From contig CAUQXI010000007.1 in NCBI GenBank assembly GCA_963522145.1, positions 67,606 through 131,605 on the forward strand: 64,000 nucleotides of DNA, read 5' to 3'. Shown in pieces: positions 17,583 through 26,733 of this stretch. How positions within the stretch are numbered: the stretch's first letter is position 1; each line of letters begins with the position of its first letter. Both the position numbers and the translations under genes were made by a program. Origin of the DNA: Mesorhizobium_B sp963522145 (lineage in GTDB: Bacteria > Pseudomonadota > Alphaproteobacteria > Rhizobiales > Rhizobiaceae). The notes below the pieces were generated by a model, which was not told the origin of the DNA, ran no database searches, and was given only the letters and a program-made list of their open reading frames with translations.

Positions 17583-18671
17583 CTAGAGCCCCGCGCTCTT
17601 GTTGCCGGTGAGCGAGGAGGCCGCGCGCAGCTTTGCCGTGAGCTTCGGCCAAAGGCCGAGGATCCCGTCCGGCGACCAGAACACGATCGCCAGGAACACC
17701 AGCCCGATCAGGAGTTGGAAGCGCTCGCCGGGAATGCCGATCAGCACCAGGAAATCGAGCGCGAAGGTGCGCAGCAGCACGAAGATCAGCGCGCCGATAA
17801 AGGGGCCGATCGGATGGCGGATGCCGCCGATCACAGCGATGATCAGGATGTCGATCACCGGCCCGACCGCCACGGTGCCGGGCGACACCTGGGCGTTCAG
17901 CCAGGCGAGCAGCACCCCGGCCACCGCGGCGATGAAGCTCGCAAAGGCATAGGCCGCGATGCGGTGGGCGGTAACGTTGAAGCCGAGCGCAGCCATGCGG
18001 CGCGGATTGTCGCGCACGCCCTGCAGCGCCAGCCCGAAAGGCGAGCGCGAAACATAAAGCACGACGAGATAGGACAGCACGGCGAAGAAGAGTGTGAGGT
18101 AGTAGAGCGGGATCGGCGCGCGCCAGTCGACGCCGAAAAGGGGCGGCGGCAGCACCTGGTTGAAGCCGTTGAAGCCGTTCAAAACGGCGTAGTTCTGCCG
18201 CGCGAAGTAAAAGAAGGCCGCCGCGATCGCGAGCGTGATCATGATCGTATAGATGCCTTCGGTGCGCACGGCGAGCGCACCGGTCAGCGTGCCGAAAAGC
18301 GTGGCGATCAGGAGCGCGATCGGCACCACCAGCCACCAGGGCGCGCCCAGGCTGATCGTGGTCACGCCCGAATGGCCGAACACGGCGACCATGTAGCCTG
18401 CGATGCCGGCGACCGTCATCTGCGCCAGGCTTACCATGCCGCCGTAACCGCCGAGGAACATCAGCGACAGCGCGATCATGCCGAGGATAAAGGCCCAGCC
18501 GAAGATCTGGAACAGCACGAAGCCGGATGCCACCACCGGCATCAGAAGAGCCACAAAGGCGACGATCCAGTAGCTCCACGGGATGTTCGCCGGGCCGAGA
18601 TGGGCGACGCCTGCGCCGCGTGTGCCGTTCCACGCGCGGGCGGGAGCGAGCGAGGGATCGGCGACAGCCAT
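17583..18671 (-). CDS. LivM-type ABC transporter permease
   Basis: 362 residues with about ten hydrophobic segments and the conserved cytoplasmic loop SPFGLALQGVRDNPRRMAAL, typical of LivM. The N-terminal ~35 residues are polar before the first membrane span. Its start is one base from the livH stop. It forms the inner-membrane channel with LivH. Confidence 0.9.
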   Translation of the reverse strand: MAVADPSLAPARAWNGTRGAGVAHLGPANIPWSYWIVAFVALLMPVVASGFVLFQIFGWAFILGMIALSLMFLGGYGGMVSLAQMTVAGIAGYMVAVFGHSGVTTISLGAPWWLVVPIALLIATLFGTLTGALAVRTEGIYTIMITLAIAAAFFYFARQNYAVLNGFNGFNQVLPPPLFGVDWRAPIPLYYLTLFFAVLSYLVVLYVSRSPFGLALQGVRDNPRRMAALGFNVTAHRIAAYAFASFIAAVAGVLLAWLNAQVSPGTVAVGPVIDILIIAVIGGIRHPIGPFIGALIFVLLRTFALDFLVLIGIPGERFQLLIGLVFLAIVFWSPDGILGLWPKLTAKLRAASSLTGNKSAGL

Positions 18672-18672
18672 T

Positions 18673-19686
18673 CTAGCGCGTCCGCCCGAAAATGCCCTGC
18701 GGGCGGAAGGCGAGCACGACCACCATGATCAGAAAGGTCAGCACCACGGCATAGGTGGGAAAGTAAACGGAGCCGAACTGCTCGGCCAAGCCGATCAGAA
18801 GAGCGCCGAGCGCCGCTCCGGGGATCGAGCCCATGCCGCCCACGATCACCACGACAAGCGAGGCGAGCAGGAAGCGCGTATCCTCGCCCGGCGCCATCGA
18901 CTGGAACGTGCCGCCCACCACGCCCGCAATGCCGGCTAGCCCGGCGCCGAAGGCGAAGACCAAAACGAAGACGCGCTGGATGTGGACACCGGTCGCCGAA
19001 AGCATGTCGCGGTCGTCCACGCCCGCGCGGATCAGCATGCCGATGCGCGTGCGGTTGAGCACCAGCCAAATGCCGACGCCGATAGCGATGGCGCCGAGCA
19101 GGATCACGAGACGCACGATGGGATAGGTCAGGTAAACCGGCTCGCCGCTGCGCTTCACCGCCGTCACGAGGGGAAGCTCCATCGGGCCGGACAGCCAGTC
19201 GGGCGCGAGGATCTGGTAAAAGGACCCGCCCCAGATCCAGAGCATCAGGTCGGCCAGCACGATCGAGATGCCGATCGTCACCAGAGTCTGGCGCAGATCC
19301 TCGCCCTCCATCCGGCGGAACACGACGACCTGGAGCAGGATGCCGAGCACGCCCACCACCACAAAGGCGGCGACAAAAGACAGCAGCCACCACCCCGTCG
19401 CCGCCGCCACGCCGTAGCCGACATAGCCGCCCAGCATGTAAAGCGAGCCATGGGCCAGGTTCACGTTCTTCATCAGCCCGAAGATCAGCGTGAATCCGCT
19501 CGCCACCAGGAAATAAAGCGCCCCGAGCGTAATGCCGTTGAAAAGCGAGTTGAGGAAGAGCTTCTTCTTGCCGGCGACCTCTTCAAGGCCGGCAGGCCAC
19601 GGGGCAAAGATCGCCCACACCAGAATGGCGGCGAGAATGAAAAGGATGAGCGACCAGCCCGGCTGGCGCGCCGCGAACGCCCTCAT
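18673..19686 (-). CDS. LivH-type ABC transporter permease
   Basis: A permease of 337 residues from the ATG at 19686, with eight or more hydrophobic segments, ASGFTLIFGLMKNVNLAHGS near the first LivH span and the EAA-type loop NRTRIGMLIRAGVDDRDMLSATG. A longer frame opens at 19761, adding 25 residues with no membrane character; there GGGAGG abuts that ATG with no spacer, so I prefer 19686, though not firmly. It is the first gene of the importer block livH-livM-livG-livF. Confidence 0.85.
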   Translation of the reverse strand: MRAFAARQPGWSLILFILAAILVWAIFAPWPAGLEEVAGKKKLFLNSLFNGITLGALYFLVASGFTLIFGLMKNVNLAHGSLYMLGGYVGYGVAAATGWWLLSFVAAFVVVGVLGILLQVVVFRRMEGEDLRQTLVTIGISIVLADLMLWIWGGSFYQILAPDWLSGPMELPLVTAVKRSGEPVYLTYPIVRLVILLGAIAIGVGIWLVLNRTRIGMLIRAGVDDRDMLSATGVHIQRVFVLVFAFGAGLAGIAGVVGGTFQSMAPGEDTRFLLASLVVVIVGGMGSIPGAALGALLIGLAEQFGSVYFPTYAVVLTFLIMVVVLAFRPQGIFGRTR

Positions 19687-19866
19687 GCCCCAAGCGCTTT
19701 CGCTTGAGGCGGGGCAGCTTCCGACACGGCGCGATTGGCCACCGAAGCAGTCAAGTTGCATCCTCCCATGCAGTTGACGTCGATCCTGAACCGAAGCCTA
19801 GGACGGCGGCGGGAAGAAAGCCGTACCTTTCAGTCTGTTCCTGTGTCGCTGCTCGGCGAAAGTGCG

Positions 19867-20721
19867 TCACGCGGCCAGATGCGCCACGCGCCGGTAGTCC
19901 GTGGGCGGGATGCCGACATTCGCCGTGAAGAATCGCGTGAAACTCGCCTGCGATGCGAAACCCAAGCCCAGCCCGATAGAGGTCACGGGCTCATGCGAGC
20001 GGGTAAGCTGGTCGATAGCGATCTCCATCCGCAGCGTGTTGAGATAAACATTGGGCGTGATCCCCAGATGCTCCCGGAACAGCTTGTAGAAATGCGGCCG
20101 CGAGAGGCCGGCATCGCGGGCGATCGTGTCGAGCGCGAGCTCGTCGCCCAGCCGAGCATTCATCAGTCGCATCGAGTTCCGCACGCGAAAATCGCGGATG
20201 CCGGTCCATTGCCGGTTTTGCGGCGCGGCATCCTCATCGCCGAAGGGTGATGCCTCGGGCGACCACTGCCAGGTCTGGTCGAAACATTCCTTGGTGAGTT
20301 CGTAGAGATAGCCATCGAAAAGATCGGACTGCTCGTTTTCAAGAAGCAGTCTGGCGACGAGCTGAACAAGCCGGTGGACGGTTGGCGTTACCGAGATCCG
20401 GTCGCGCCCGAAGCGAAGCGCGCCGCCGGCACTGCGGCCCGCCTCCAGAAACCACACCGGCTTGATGTAAAGAACCAGGAACAGCGTTCCGTCCTCCATG
20501 TCGCCCGGCACGAAGTTGTGTGGCTGCCATGGGTTGACGGCATTCGCGGTGCCCGCATCGACACGGCAGTGGTTGCCCGAGGTGGTGACCACCGAAGGCG
20601 TGCCCTGCACGAAAAAGGTCAGGTGTCCTTCGCGATGGGCATGCGTCGCCATCGGACGGTTGATCTTGTACAGCGTGGCTCGCCCGAACGAGCCATGGTA
20701 AACGGCAAGCGCCGTGCTCAT
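19867..20721 (-). CDS. AraC family transcriptional regulator
   Basis: 284 residues: an N-terminal cupin-like ligand domain (HAHREGHLTFFVQG, residues ~20-130) and a C-terminal double helix-turn-helix (LDTIARDAGLSRPHFYKLFR and VTSIGLGLGFASQASFTRFF). The ATG at 20721 follows GGAGGGAGGA. The longer frame from 20820 has no ribosome site. It lies between the Liv binding protein and the Liv permeases on the same strand and is the obvious candidate regulator of that uptake system and the pathway downstream. The ligand is probably the imported compound or a metabolite of it. Confidence 0.9.
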   Translation of the reverse strand: MSTALAVYHGSFGRATLYKINRPMATHAHREGHLTFFVQGTPSVVTTSGNHCRVDAGTANAVNPWQPHNFVPGDMEDGTLFLVLYIKPVWFLEAGRSAGGALRFGRDRISVTPTVHRLVQLVARLLLENEQSDLFDGYLYELTKECFDQTWQWSPEASPFGDEDAAPQNRQWTGIRDFRVRNSMRLMNARLGDELALDTIARDAGLSRPHFYKLFREHLGITPNVYLNTLRMEIAIDQLTRSHEPVTSIGLGLGFASQASFTRFFTANVGIPPTDYRRVAHLAA

Positions 20722-20756
20722 TCCTCCCTCCATCCGCTGACGCGGCTTTTTATTGA

Positions 20757-20782
20757 GGCGGATTAAAGCATATAAATCCGCC
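20757..20782. promoter_or_regulatory. Inverted repeat upstream of the AraC gene
   Basis: GGCGGATT at 20757-20764 pairs perfectly with AATCCGCC at 20775-20782 around a 10-base AT-rich spacer. It lies 36 bases upstream of the AraC start and overlaps the likely promoter. It could be an operator for autoregulation or a hairpin in the leader. Confidence 0.4.
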
Positions 20783-20803
20783 CATCCCGCAAGACTGCCT
20801 GGG

Positions 20804-20833
20804 CAAAAAACGAAAAACAACGCTGCTGCAGCG
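20804..20833 (-). terminator. Possible terminator after the Liv binding protein
   Basis: On the minus strand CGCTG-CAG-CAGCG (20833-20821) is followed by a T-rich run (20820-20804). The stem is only 5 bp, so it is a weak terminator that could reduce readthrough from the highly expressed binding-protein gene into the AraC gene. Confidence 0.4.
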
Positions 20834-20929
20834 CAACAATATCATGCCGCGCCGCAAACAACGTTGGAAAGGCTTACGCAGCGTCGGCGGGGCAGCGACT
20901 TGGCCGCCCGGCCGGGAAACGCCGAGAGC

Positions 20930-22177
20930 TTATTTGTACTTCTTGCACTCCGGCGCTTCGCGCGACGGCAGGCCAATGGAGGCGAACACGTCGGGCGCGA
21001 GGCCGAGCGTCTGGTTCACGTCCGGCACCTTCTTGACCAGCTTGTTCATCAGGTTGCCGTCCGGCCCCTCGCTGACTTCCGAGATGAAGTTCGTGCCGAT
21101 CGCCTGACGGTTCTGGTCGAGCTTGATGTGACCGTTCGGCGCATCGAGCTCGACCTTCTGGAGCGCGTCGCGCAGCGCCTGCTGGTTGGACAGGTCGCCC
21201 TTGACGGCCTGCAACGCCTTCAGCGTGGCCATGGTGGAGTTGTAGTAGCCGGTGGCGAAGAGCGAGGGCGACGGGAAGCGCTTATCGGCCGGGAAGGCGT
21301 CCTGATACTGCTTCACGAACTTCGTCCAGGCAGGATCGTCGGGCATGTCAGCCTGCGGCCCGCCGGACGGCGTGCCGATCAGCGCCTTCTTGGCCTCGCC
21401 CTTGGCGTTCAGCACCGTGCCGTCCACCATGATCGTCCCGCCGATCAGGTGAGCGGTGCCGCCGGCCTGCTGATACTGGTTGAGGAAGTTGACGGCGTCG
21501 CCGCCGCCCAGGCCCACGTAGATCGCATCCACGTCGTCCGGCAGCGAAGCGATGATGGAGGCGAAGTCCTTTGTGCCGAGCGGCACCCACTGGCGCTCGG
21601 TGATCTCGCCGCCCGCCTGGCAGTAGCCGAGCGCGAAGCCGAGGAAGTTGGTGTAGCCAAAGGAATAATCCTCGGCGACCGACGCCACCGTCTTCCAGCC
21701 CTTCACGTCATACACATATTCGCCGAGGCCCGCGCCCCACTGCGCGCCGTCCATGTTGTAGCGGAAGAAGTTCGGCGCGGGATCGACCATGGTCGCTTCC
21801 TGCGCGCCCGACAATCCGTTGATGATGGTGATGTTCGGGTTCTGCTTGGCGAAGTCGCGCAGCGCGATGCCCTCCGAGCCGGACAGGGGCCCGACGATCA
21901 CGCTGACGCCGTCCTGATCCACGAGCTTGCGCGCGGCGCGGACGGCACTTTCCGGCGTGGTGTCGGTGGACGCCACCACATAGGTGACCTTCTTGCCGTC
22001 GATCTGTTCGCCGACTTCCTTGAGCGCAACCTCGAAGCCGCGCATGGCGTCCTCGCCCAGCACCGTATAGGTGCCTTCAAGCGTCGCCATGACGCCGATC
22101 TTGATGTCCTCGGCCCATGCCGAATTCGCGGACATGAGAGCCGCCGTGGCAACCGTCAGGGTCAACCATTTCTTCAT
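20930..22177 (-). CDS. Branched-chain amino acid type ABC transporter substrate-binding protein (LivK-like)
   Basis: 415 residues with a clear signal peptide (MKKWLTLTVATAALMSANSA, cleaved near AWA-ED). The mature part begins IKIGVMATLEGTYTVLGED, typical of type I periplasmic binding proteins (Peripla_BP_6). The ATG at 22177 has GGGAGGAG upstream; the frame open to 22456 is not needed. It would deliver its ligand to the LivHMGF system encoded ~1.2 kb downstream. The ligand may be an aromatic acid, a heterocycle or an amino acid derivative, since this binding-protein family is broad. Confidence 0.92.
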   Translation of the reverse strand: MKKWLTLTVATAALMSANSAWAEDIKIGVMATLEGTYTVLGEDAMRGFEVALKEVGEQIDGKKVTYVVASTDTTPESAVRAARKLVDQDGVSVIVGPLSGSEGIALRDFAKQNPNITIINGLSGAQEATMVDPAPNFFRYNMDGAQWGAGLGEYVYDVKGWKTVASVAEDYSFGYTNFLGFALGYCQAGGEITERQWVPLGTKDFASIIASLPDDVDAIYVGLGGGDAVNFLNQYQQAGGTAHLIGGTIMVDGTVLNAKGEAKKALIGTPSGGPQADMPDDPAWTKFVKQYQDAFPADKRFPSPSLFATGYYNSTMATLKALQAVKGDLSNQQALRDALQKVELDAPNGHIKLDQNRQAIGTNFISEVSEGPDGNLMNKLVKKVPDVNQTLGLAPDVFASIGLPSREAPECKKYK

Positions 22178-22485
22178 TTCGTTCTCCTCCCGTGGACACG
22201 CCGCCAAGATGCGGCGCTCTCCTGATCCAACGGAATGAAGACTACGAGCGAATCGGGCGGATGCGGATGCGGCTTGGCGCTTCAACATATCTTCCAGTCT
22301 CTTTTTCGCGCTTTTTCTCCGCCCTTCTGCAATCGGGCGCGTGGTTTTCGCTGTAGATTCGGACGCACGTACTGCTTTCTTCGGCGGGCCTGCCCCCTTA
22401 AGTGACGCGATGCTCCCCGCCGCGTGAGCGTCACGGCAGCCGAGGCCGCACATCAAACCGGCAGCAAAACAAGGACCGCAGGTGA
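22178..22485. other. Intergenic region between livK-like and SDR genes
   Basis: 308 bases between two divergent starts. It must hold both promoters, but I see no convincing -35/-10 pair. The one structured element is a perfect 7-bp inverted repeat, GTGACGC at 22402-22408 and GCGTCAC at 22428-22434, which lies nearer the SDR gene. Confidence 0.5.
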
Positions 22486-23232
22486 ATGAACAGGATCGAT
22501 CTTGAAGGGCGAGTGGCGGTTGTCACGGGCGGCGCGCAGGGGCTTGGCATCGCGATCGCCCGCCGCATCGCAGCAAGCGGCGCGCGGGTCGTCCTGTGGG
22601 ACATGAATGCCAAGCTGCTCGAGCAGGCGGTCGCCGAACTGGGACCAACGGCATCGAGCGTTGATCTCGATATCACCTCCTATGAGGCGGTCGCGGCGGC
22701 AGTCGCCGAAACAGAAGCACGGGTCGGCCCGATCGACATTCTCGTCCACTCTGCCGGAATTGCCGGCAAGAACGCTTCGCTTGACGAGTACGACCTCGAC
22801 GAATGGCGGCGCGTGATCGACATCGACCTGAACGGCGCGTTCTACGTCAACCGCGCGGTGCTGCCCGGCATGAAGGCGCGCAATTACGGCCGCATCGTCA
22901 ACATCGCCTCCATCGCAGGCAAGGAAGGCAATCCCAATGCCTCGGCCTATGCGGCCGCAAAGGCCGGCGTGATCGGGATGACCAAGGCGGTGGGCAAGGA
23001 GGTCGCGAAATACGACATCGCGATCAACGCGATCACGCCTGCCACCGCCAAGACGCGCATCCTTGACGAGCTCAAGCCTGAATTCATCGACTACATGCTG
23101 TCGCGCATCCCGCGCGGCCGCTTCCTGGAGGTGGAGGAGGCGGCGAATATGGTGGTCTGGCTGGTGTCGCAGGAAAACAGCTTCACCACCGCTTCCGTGT
23201 TCGACCTGTCGGGCGGGCGCGCCACTTATTGA
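22486..23232 (+). CDS. SDR family oxidoreductase
   Basis: 248-residue classical short-chain dehydrogenase: cofactor motif VTGGAQGLGIA (residues ~13-23), NNAG-type motif here as HSAGIAG, catalytic Ser in NIASIAGKEG, and YAAAK with Tyr and Lys. The acidic residue after the second strand (LWDMN) suggests NAD preference. The sequence resembles sugar-acid or polyol dehydrogenases of the 2-dehydro-3-deoxy-L-fuconate dehydrogenase group, but the substrate cannot be fixed. It is transcribed alone on the plus strand, convergent with the histidine kinase gene 41 bases away. Confidence 0.9.
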   Translation: MNRIDLEGRVAVVTGGAQGLGIAIARRIAASGARVVLWDMNAKLLEQAVAELGPTASSVDLDITSYEAVAAAVAETEARVGPIDILVHSAGIAGKNASLDEYDLDEWRRVIDIDLNGAFYVNRAVLPGMKARNYGRIVNIASIAGKEGNPNASAYAAAKAGVIGMTKAVGKEVAKYDIAINAITPATAKTRILDELKPEFIDYMLSRIPRGRFLEVEEAANMVVWLVSQENSFTTASVFDLSGGRATY

Positions 23233-23273
23233 ACGAGCGAGGGCCGGGTCGAGAGCGAGGCAGGCCCGGTCGC

Positions 23274-25715
23274 CTACTCGCCCAGCACCTCCCGCACCTT
23301 GGCGGCGAGCTGCTGCAGCGTGAAGGGCTTGGGCAGGAAATTGGTGCCGGGATCGAGCATGCCGTTGTGGACGACGGCATTGCGCGTGAAGCCGGTGGTA
23401 AACAGCACCTTCAGGCCCGGCCTGCGCCGCTGCGCCTCATCCGCCAGTCGCCGCCCGTTCATGTCAGGCATGACGATGTCGGTGAAAAGCAGCGCGACGT
23501 CGGGCTGGCTGTCCAGAACGCGCAGCGCGGCAGCCCCGCCATCGGCATGGCGCACCGTGTAGCCGAGCTCGCGCAGGCCATCCACGGAGATCAGCCGCAA
23601 GGCCTCCTCATCCTCCACCACCAGGATGATCTGGCGAGGGTTACCCTGCGGCAGATCGAGCGACGGCTTCGCTGCCTCACCGATCGGGCTCTCCTCCTCG
23701 CCATGGAAGCGGGGCAGGTAGATCTTGATCGTGGTGCCCTCACCCGGCTCCGAATAAATCTTCACATAGCCGCCCGACTGCTTGACGAAGCCGTAAACCT
23801 GGCTCAGCCCGAGCCCGGTGCCCTTGCCGACCTCCTTTGTGGTGAAGAACGGGTCGAATGCCTTGGCGATCACCTCGGCCGGCATGCCGGAACCGTTGTC
23901 CGACACGGCGACCATCACATACTGCCCCGGCCGGACGCCCTGGTTGAGGCGGGCGTAGGTTTCGTCGAGGTCGGTGTTGGCGGTTTCGATCGTCAGCCTG
24001 CCCGTGCCGCCATCCTGGGCGTCCGGCATGGCATCGCGCGCATTGACGGCGAGGTTGAGCAGCGCGTTCTCGAGCTGGCTCATATCGGCGTGGGTGCGCC
24101 ACAGGCCATCGGACAGAACCGTTTCAAGCCTCACGCCCGAGCCGAGCGTCTGGCGCAGCATGTCGGACATGCTGGCGACCAGCTTGTTGGCGTCCACCGG
24201 CTCAGGCGCAAGCGGCTGCTGCCGGGAGAATGCGAGCAGGCGCTGGGTCAGCGTCGCCGCGCGCGTCGCCCCCTCGATCGCCGCATCGATGAAGCGCTGG
24301 ACATCATGATCGCCGCGCTTGAGCCGTCGCGAGATGACGTTCAGCCCGCCGATCACCACGGCGAGCATGTTGTTGAAGTCATGCGCGATACCGCCCGTCA
24401 GCTGGCCGACGGCTTCCATCTTCTGCATCTGCCGAAGCTGGCTTTCCGCTTCTTCGCGGCCGCGCATTTCCGCGACGAGGGTGCGGTTGGAGGCTTCCAA
24501 CTCGGCGGTGCGCTGGGTGACACGTTCTTCCAGCTGTTCATTGGCGTCGCGCAGATGCGTCTCGCTGGCGCGCAGGGCGGCTTCCGCGCGGTCGCGCTCA
24601 TCGGCACGCGCGCGCAGATCGGTGGAAACACTGGCGAGGGCCTGGCCGACCTCGTCGAGTTCGAGAAGCCGTGTCGCGGTCGGCTCGACGGGCTCGCCAC
24701 GGCCGATCGCGGCCGCGGAATCGCGAAGGGCACGAACCGCCGAGGAGATCCGCCCGGCGCTGAAAAGGGCAAGCACCGTGGCCACCACCGCAAGAAGGGC
24801 GCCGAGACCCACCAGCAGAAGAACGGAACGCCAAAGGCCGGCGGCGACCGTCGCGGCCGGCGTGCTGATCGCAGCACTCCAGCCCGTCATCGTCGAGCGC
24901 GCAAAGCCGACCAGCATCTCGACCTTGTCGCTGTTGGGTCCGTAGTAAAATCCGCCCTGCTTGGTGGCATGCGACTGGAAGGTGGAGGAAGACGGCTTGC
25001 CGACATAGCGTTCGCCATCCTGCGTCCGGACGACGAATGTCCCGTTGCGGTCCACGATTGCGCCGAGCCAGTCCGGTCCGAACCCTTCCTGCTTCAGCGC
25101 ATCCGCCAGTTCCGACGGCTCGAAGCTCGCGCCGAGCAGCTGAACCACGGAGCCGTTCTTCAGCACCGGCGCCACGACCTGGAAGGCTGGCCGCTTGATG
25201 ACCGCGCCGATGAACACATTGCTGACGGCGGGCAGATGCGTTTGCAGCACCTCCTGGTCCACATCCAGAAGATCGGGCGATGTCTTGACCGGCACGCCGA
25301 AAGGCGCACGCGTGGTCAGCAGGGTTTCGCCCGCCGGACTGCGCAGGCTCACATGCATGCCGGTTTCGCGTTGCAGATCGACGGCCTGAGCATAAAAGCC
25401 GGCCAGGTCGCCGGAGGTCAGCGCGGGCGAGGAGGCGAGCGCCTGCAAGGTGGCCTCGATGCCGTTGACCTCGCGGTCGAGCGCGGTGGCAAGGCCGCGC
25501 GCGAGGCTCTGCGCTTCCGCTTCCACCCGCGCCCGCTCGGATGCGGCGAGCTGCCAGAGCAGCACGGCGACAAAAATCAGCGTAGGCAACAGGATGCCGA
25601 GCGCAAGGCGACCCAGATGCCAGACCAGGGTGTGCGAACCGCTCCTGCCGAAGCTTCGCATCACGGAGTCGGCTTTTTCGGAGTCAGGCAGCGGGTTCAT
25701 CTTCCCCATGGCCAT
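23274..25715 (-). CDS. Hybrid sensor histidine kinase/response regulator
   Basis: About 813 residues. A first membrane helix (~35-53) and a second (~297-319) enclose a periplasmic Cache-like sensor domain. A HAMP-like segment and coiled coil (to ~430) lead to the kinase core, with phosphoacceptor His 445 in GGIAHDFNN and an HATPase domain (DNGSGMP, GTGLGLSQVYGFVKQSGG). A C-terminal receiver domain (~697-813) has the phosphoacceptor Asp near 746 (FTDIVMPD). No DNA-binding domain is present, so it must signal through a phosphotransfer partner or act on a response regulator elsewhere. Several ATGs (25778, 25715, 25709, 25700) are possible; I chose 25715. Confidence 0.88.
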   Translation of the reverse strand: MAMGKMNPLPDSEKADSVMRSFGRSGSHTLVWHLGRLALGILLPTLIFVAVLLWQLAASERARVEAEAQSLARGLATALDREVNGIEATLQALASSPALTSGDLAGFYAQAVDLQRETGMHVSLRSPAGETLLTTRAPFGVPVKTSPDLLDVDQEVLQTHLPAVSNVFIGAVIKRPAFQVVAPVLKNGSVVQLLGASFEPSELADALKQEGFGPDWLGAIVDRNGTFVVRTQDGERYVGKPSSSTFQSHATKQGGFYYGPNSDKVEMLVGFARSTMTGWSAAISTPAATVAAGLWRSVLLLVGLGALLAVVATVLALFSAGRISSAVRALRDSAAAIGRGEPVEPTATRLLELDEVGQALASVSTDLRARADERDRAEAALRASETHLRDANEQLEERVTQRTAELEASNRTLVAEMRGREEAESQLRQMQKMEAVGQLTGGIAHDFNNMLAVVIGGLNVISRRLKRGDHDVQRFIDAAIEGATRAATLTQRLLAFSRQQPLAPEPVDANKLVASMSDMLRQTLGSGVRLETVLSDGLWRTHADMSQLENALLNLAVNARDAMPDAQDGGTGRLTIETANTDLDETYARLNQGVRPGQYVMVAVSDNGSGMPAEVIAKAFDPFFTTKEVGKGTGLGLSQVYGFVKQSGGYVKIYSEPGEGTTIKIYLPRFHGEEESPIGEAAKPSLDLPQGNPRQIILVVEDEEALRLISVDGLRELGYTVRHADGGAAALRVLDSQPDVALLFTDIVMPDMNGRRLADEAQRRRPGLKVLFTTGFTRNAVVHNGMLDPGTNFLPKPFTLQQLAAKVREVLGE

Positions 25716-25827
25716 CGCCCCGGCTGCCGCGGGTGTCAAGCGGGGGGGGAAACGCGAGCGGTCACAATCGCGAACCAAGGGCGCGGCCAGCCGCCTGTTC
25801 AGGCGGAAAGGGCGCGCCGCTTACGGT

Positions 25828-26733
25828 TCACTGCAGCTGCGGCTTCCAAAGGAAACTGTCGCGGTCGGCCGACTTGATGCGCAGCCATGTCTCGCGGCCC
25901 TCGCGCACGACCCTGATGGGAAGCTCCGTTCCTGCCGGGCCGCTTTCCCAGACCTTTCGGTAAAAGTCCGCGAGGCCGTCAACTTCCGCGTCCCGCACGT
26001 CGGAGATGACATCGCCCCGGCGCAAGCCCGCCCGCTCGGCCGGCCCCTTCTCGGCCACGCTCATGACGATCACCTCGTTGTTGCTTTCGGCGGCAAAGGC
26101 GCCGAGCCACGGACGAGGCGGCTTGTTGACCCGGCCCCGCGCGAGAAGGTCGTCAAGAATGGGCGTGAGGAGATCAATCGGGACAACCATGTTGATGTCT
26201 TGGACATCGCCGCCGCGGCTCATCTGCAGGCGAAGCGAGCCGATGCCGAGCAGCCTGCCGTCTCTGTCGATCAGCGCAGCGCCTCCCCAGGAGGGATGGG
26301 CAGGTGCGGTGAACAGCGCCTCGTCGAGCAGATATTCCCAGTAGCCGGCGAATTCCTGCTTGGCGACGATCTCCGCCTCGACGGACTGCCCCAGCCCATC
26401 CGCCAGGATCACAGGCGTTCCAACCGGCGCTTCTGCCGCATTGCCGAATGGCAGCGCGGGAAGATCGAGGCGCCCCAGCGCCTGCACCAGGCCGAAACCG
26501 GTTTCCTGGTCATAGGCCAGCGCATGCGCGGGCACCACACGCCCGTCCTGGGCCGTGAGCCAGACCTCTTCCGCTTCGGTGATGAGATAGCCCACCGTGA
26601 GCACGAGGCCATTGTCGCGGATTACGACGCCGCTCCCTTGCCGCACCGTGCCCAGGCTGTCAGCCGTGAAGGCGCCCTCGGGAACAGTGGAGCGAACAGC
26701 CACGACGGACCGTAAAGCCTGTTCAAAACTCAT
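25828..26733 (-). CDS. HtrA-like trypsin-fold protein with PDZ domain, catalytic residues lost
   Basis: 301 residues with a trypsin-like double barrel (~1-200) and a PDZ domain (~210-295, with RRGDVISDV). The overall layout is that of S1C/DegP proteases, but the His of the usual NHV motif is missing (LTVGYLITEAEE) and the Ser of GNSGGPL is Trp (PSWGGAAL). The Asp region (ALAYDQETGFGLVQA) is kept. It should be inactive as a protease and may act as a binding protein or chaperone. I use the ATG at 26733; no signal peptide follows it, whereas the longer frame to 26880 gives an Arg-rich start. It is divergent from the SorC regulator. Confidence 0.82.
   Translation of the reverse strand: MSFEQALRSVVAVRSTVPEGAFTADSLGTVRQGSGVVIRDNGLVLTVGYLITEAEEVWLTAQDGRVVPAHALAYDQETGFGLVQALGRLDLPALPFGNAAEAPVGTPVILADGLGQSVEAEIVAKQEFAGYWEYLLDEALFTAPAHPSWGGAALIDRDGRLLGIGSLRLQMSRGGDVQDINMVVPIDLLTPILDDLLARGRVNKPPRPWLGAFAAESNNEVIVMSVAEKGPAERAGLRRGDVISDVRDAEVDGLADFYRKVWESGPAGTELPIRVVREGRETWLRIKSADRDSFLWKPQLQ

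Noticed and set aside
19689..19704. AAGCGCTTTCGCTT as a fourth copy of the LacI-type operator
   Set aside because: Only the AGCGCTTTC core matches; about four of fourteen positions differ and the place (before livH) does not fit the regulon.
23229..25877. Open plus-strand frame of 882 codons opposite the histidine kinase
   Set aside because: Antisense shadow; the minus-strand kinase has every expected motif.
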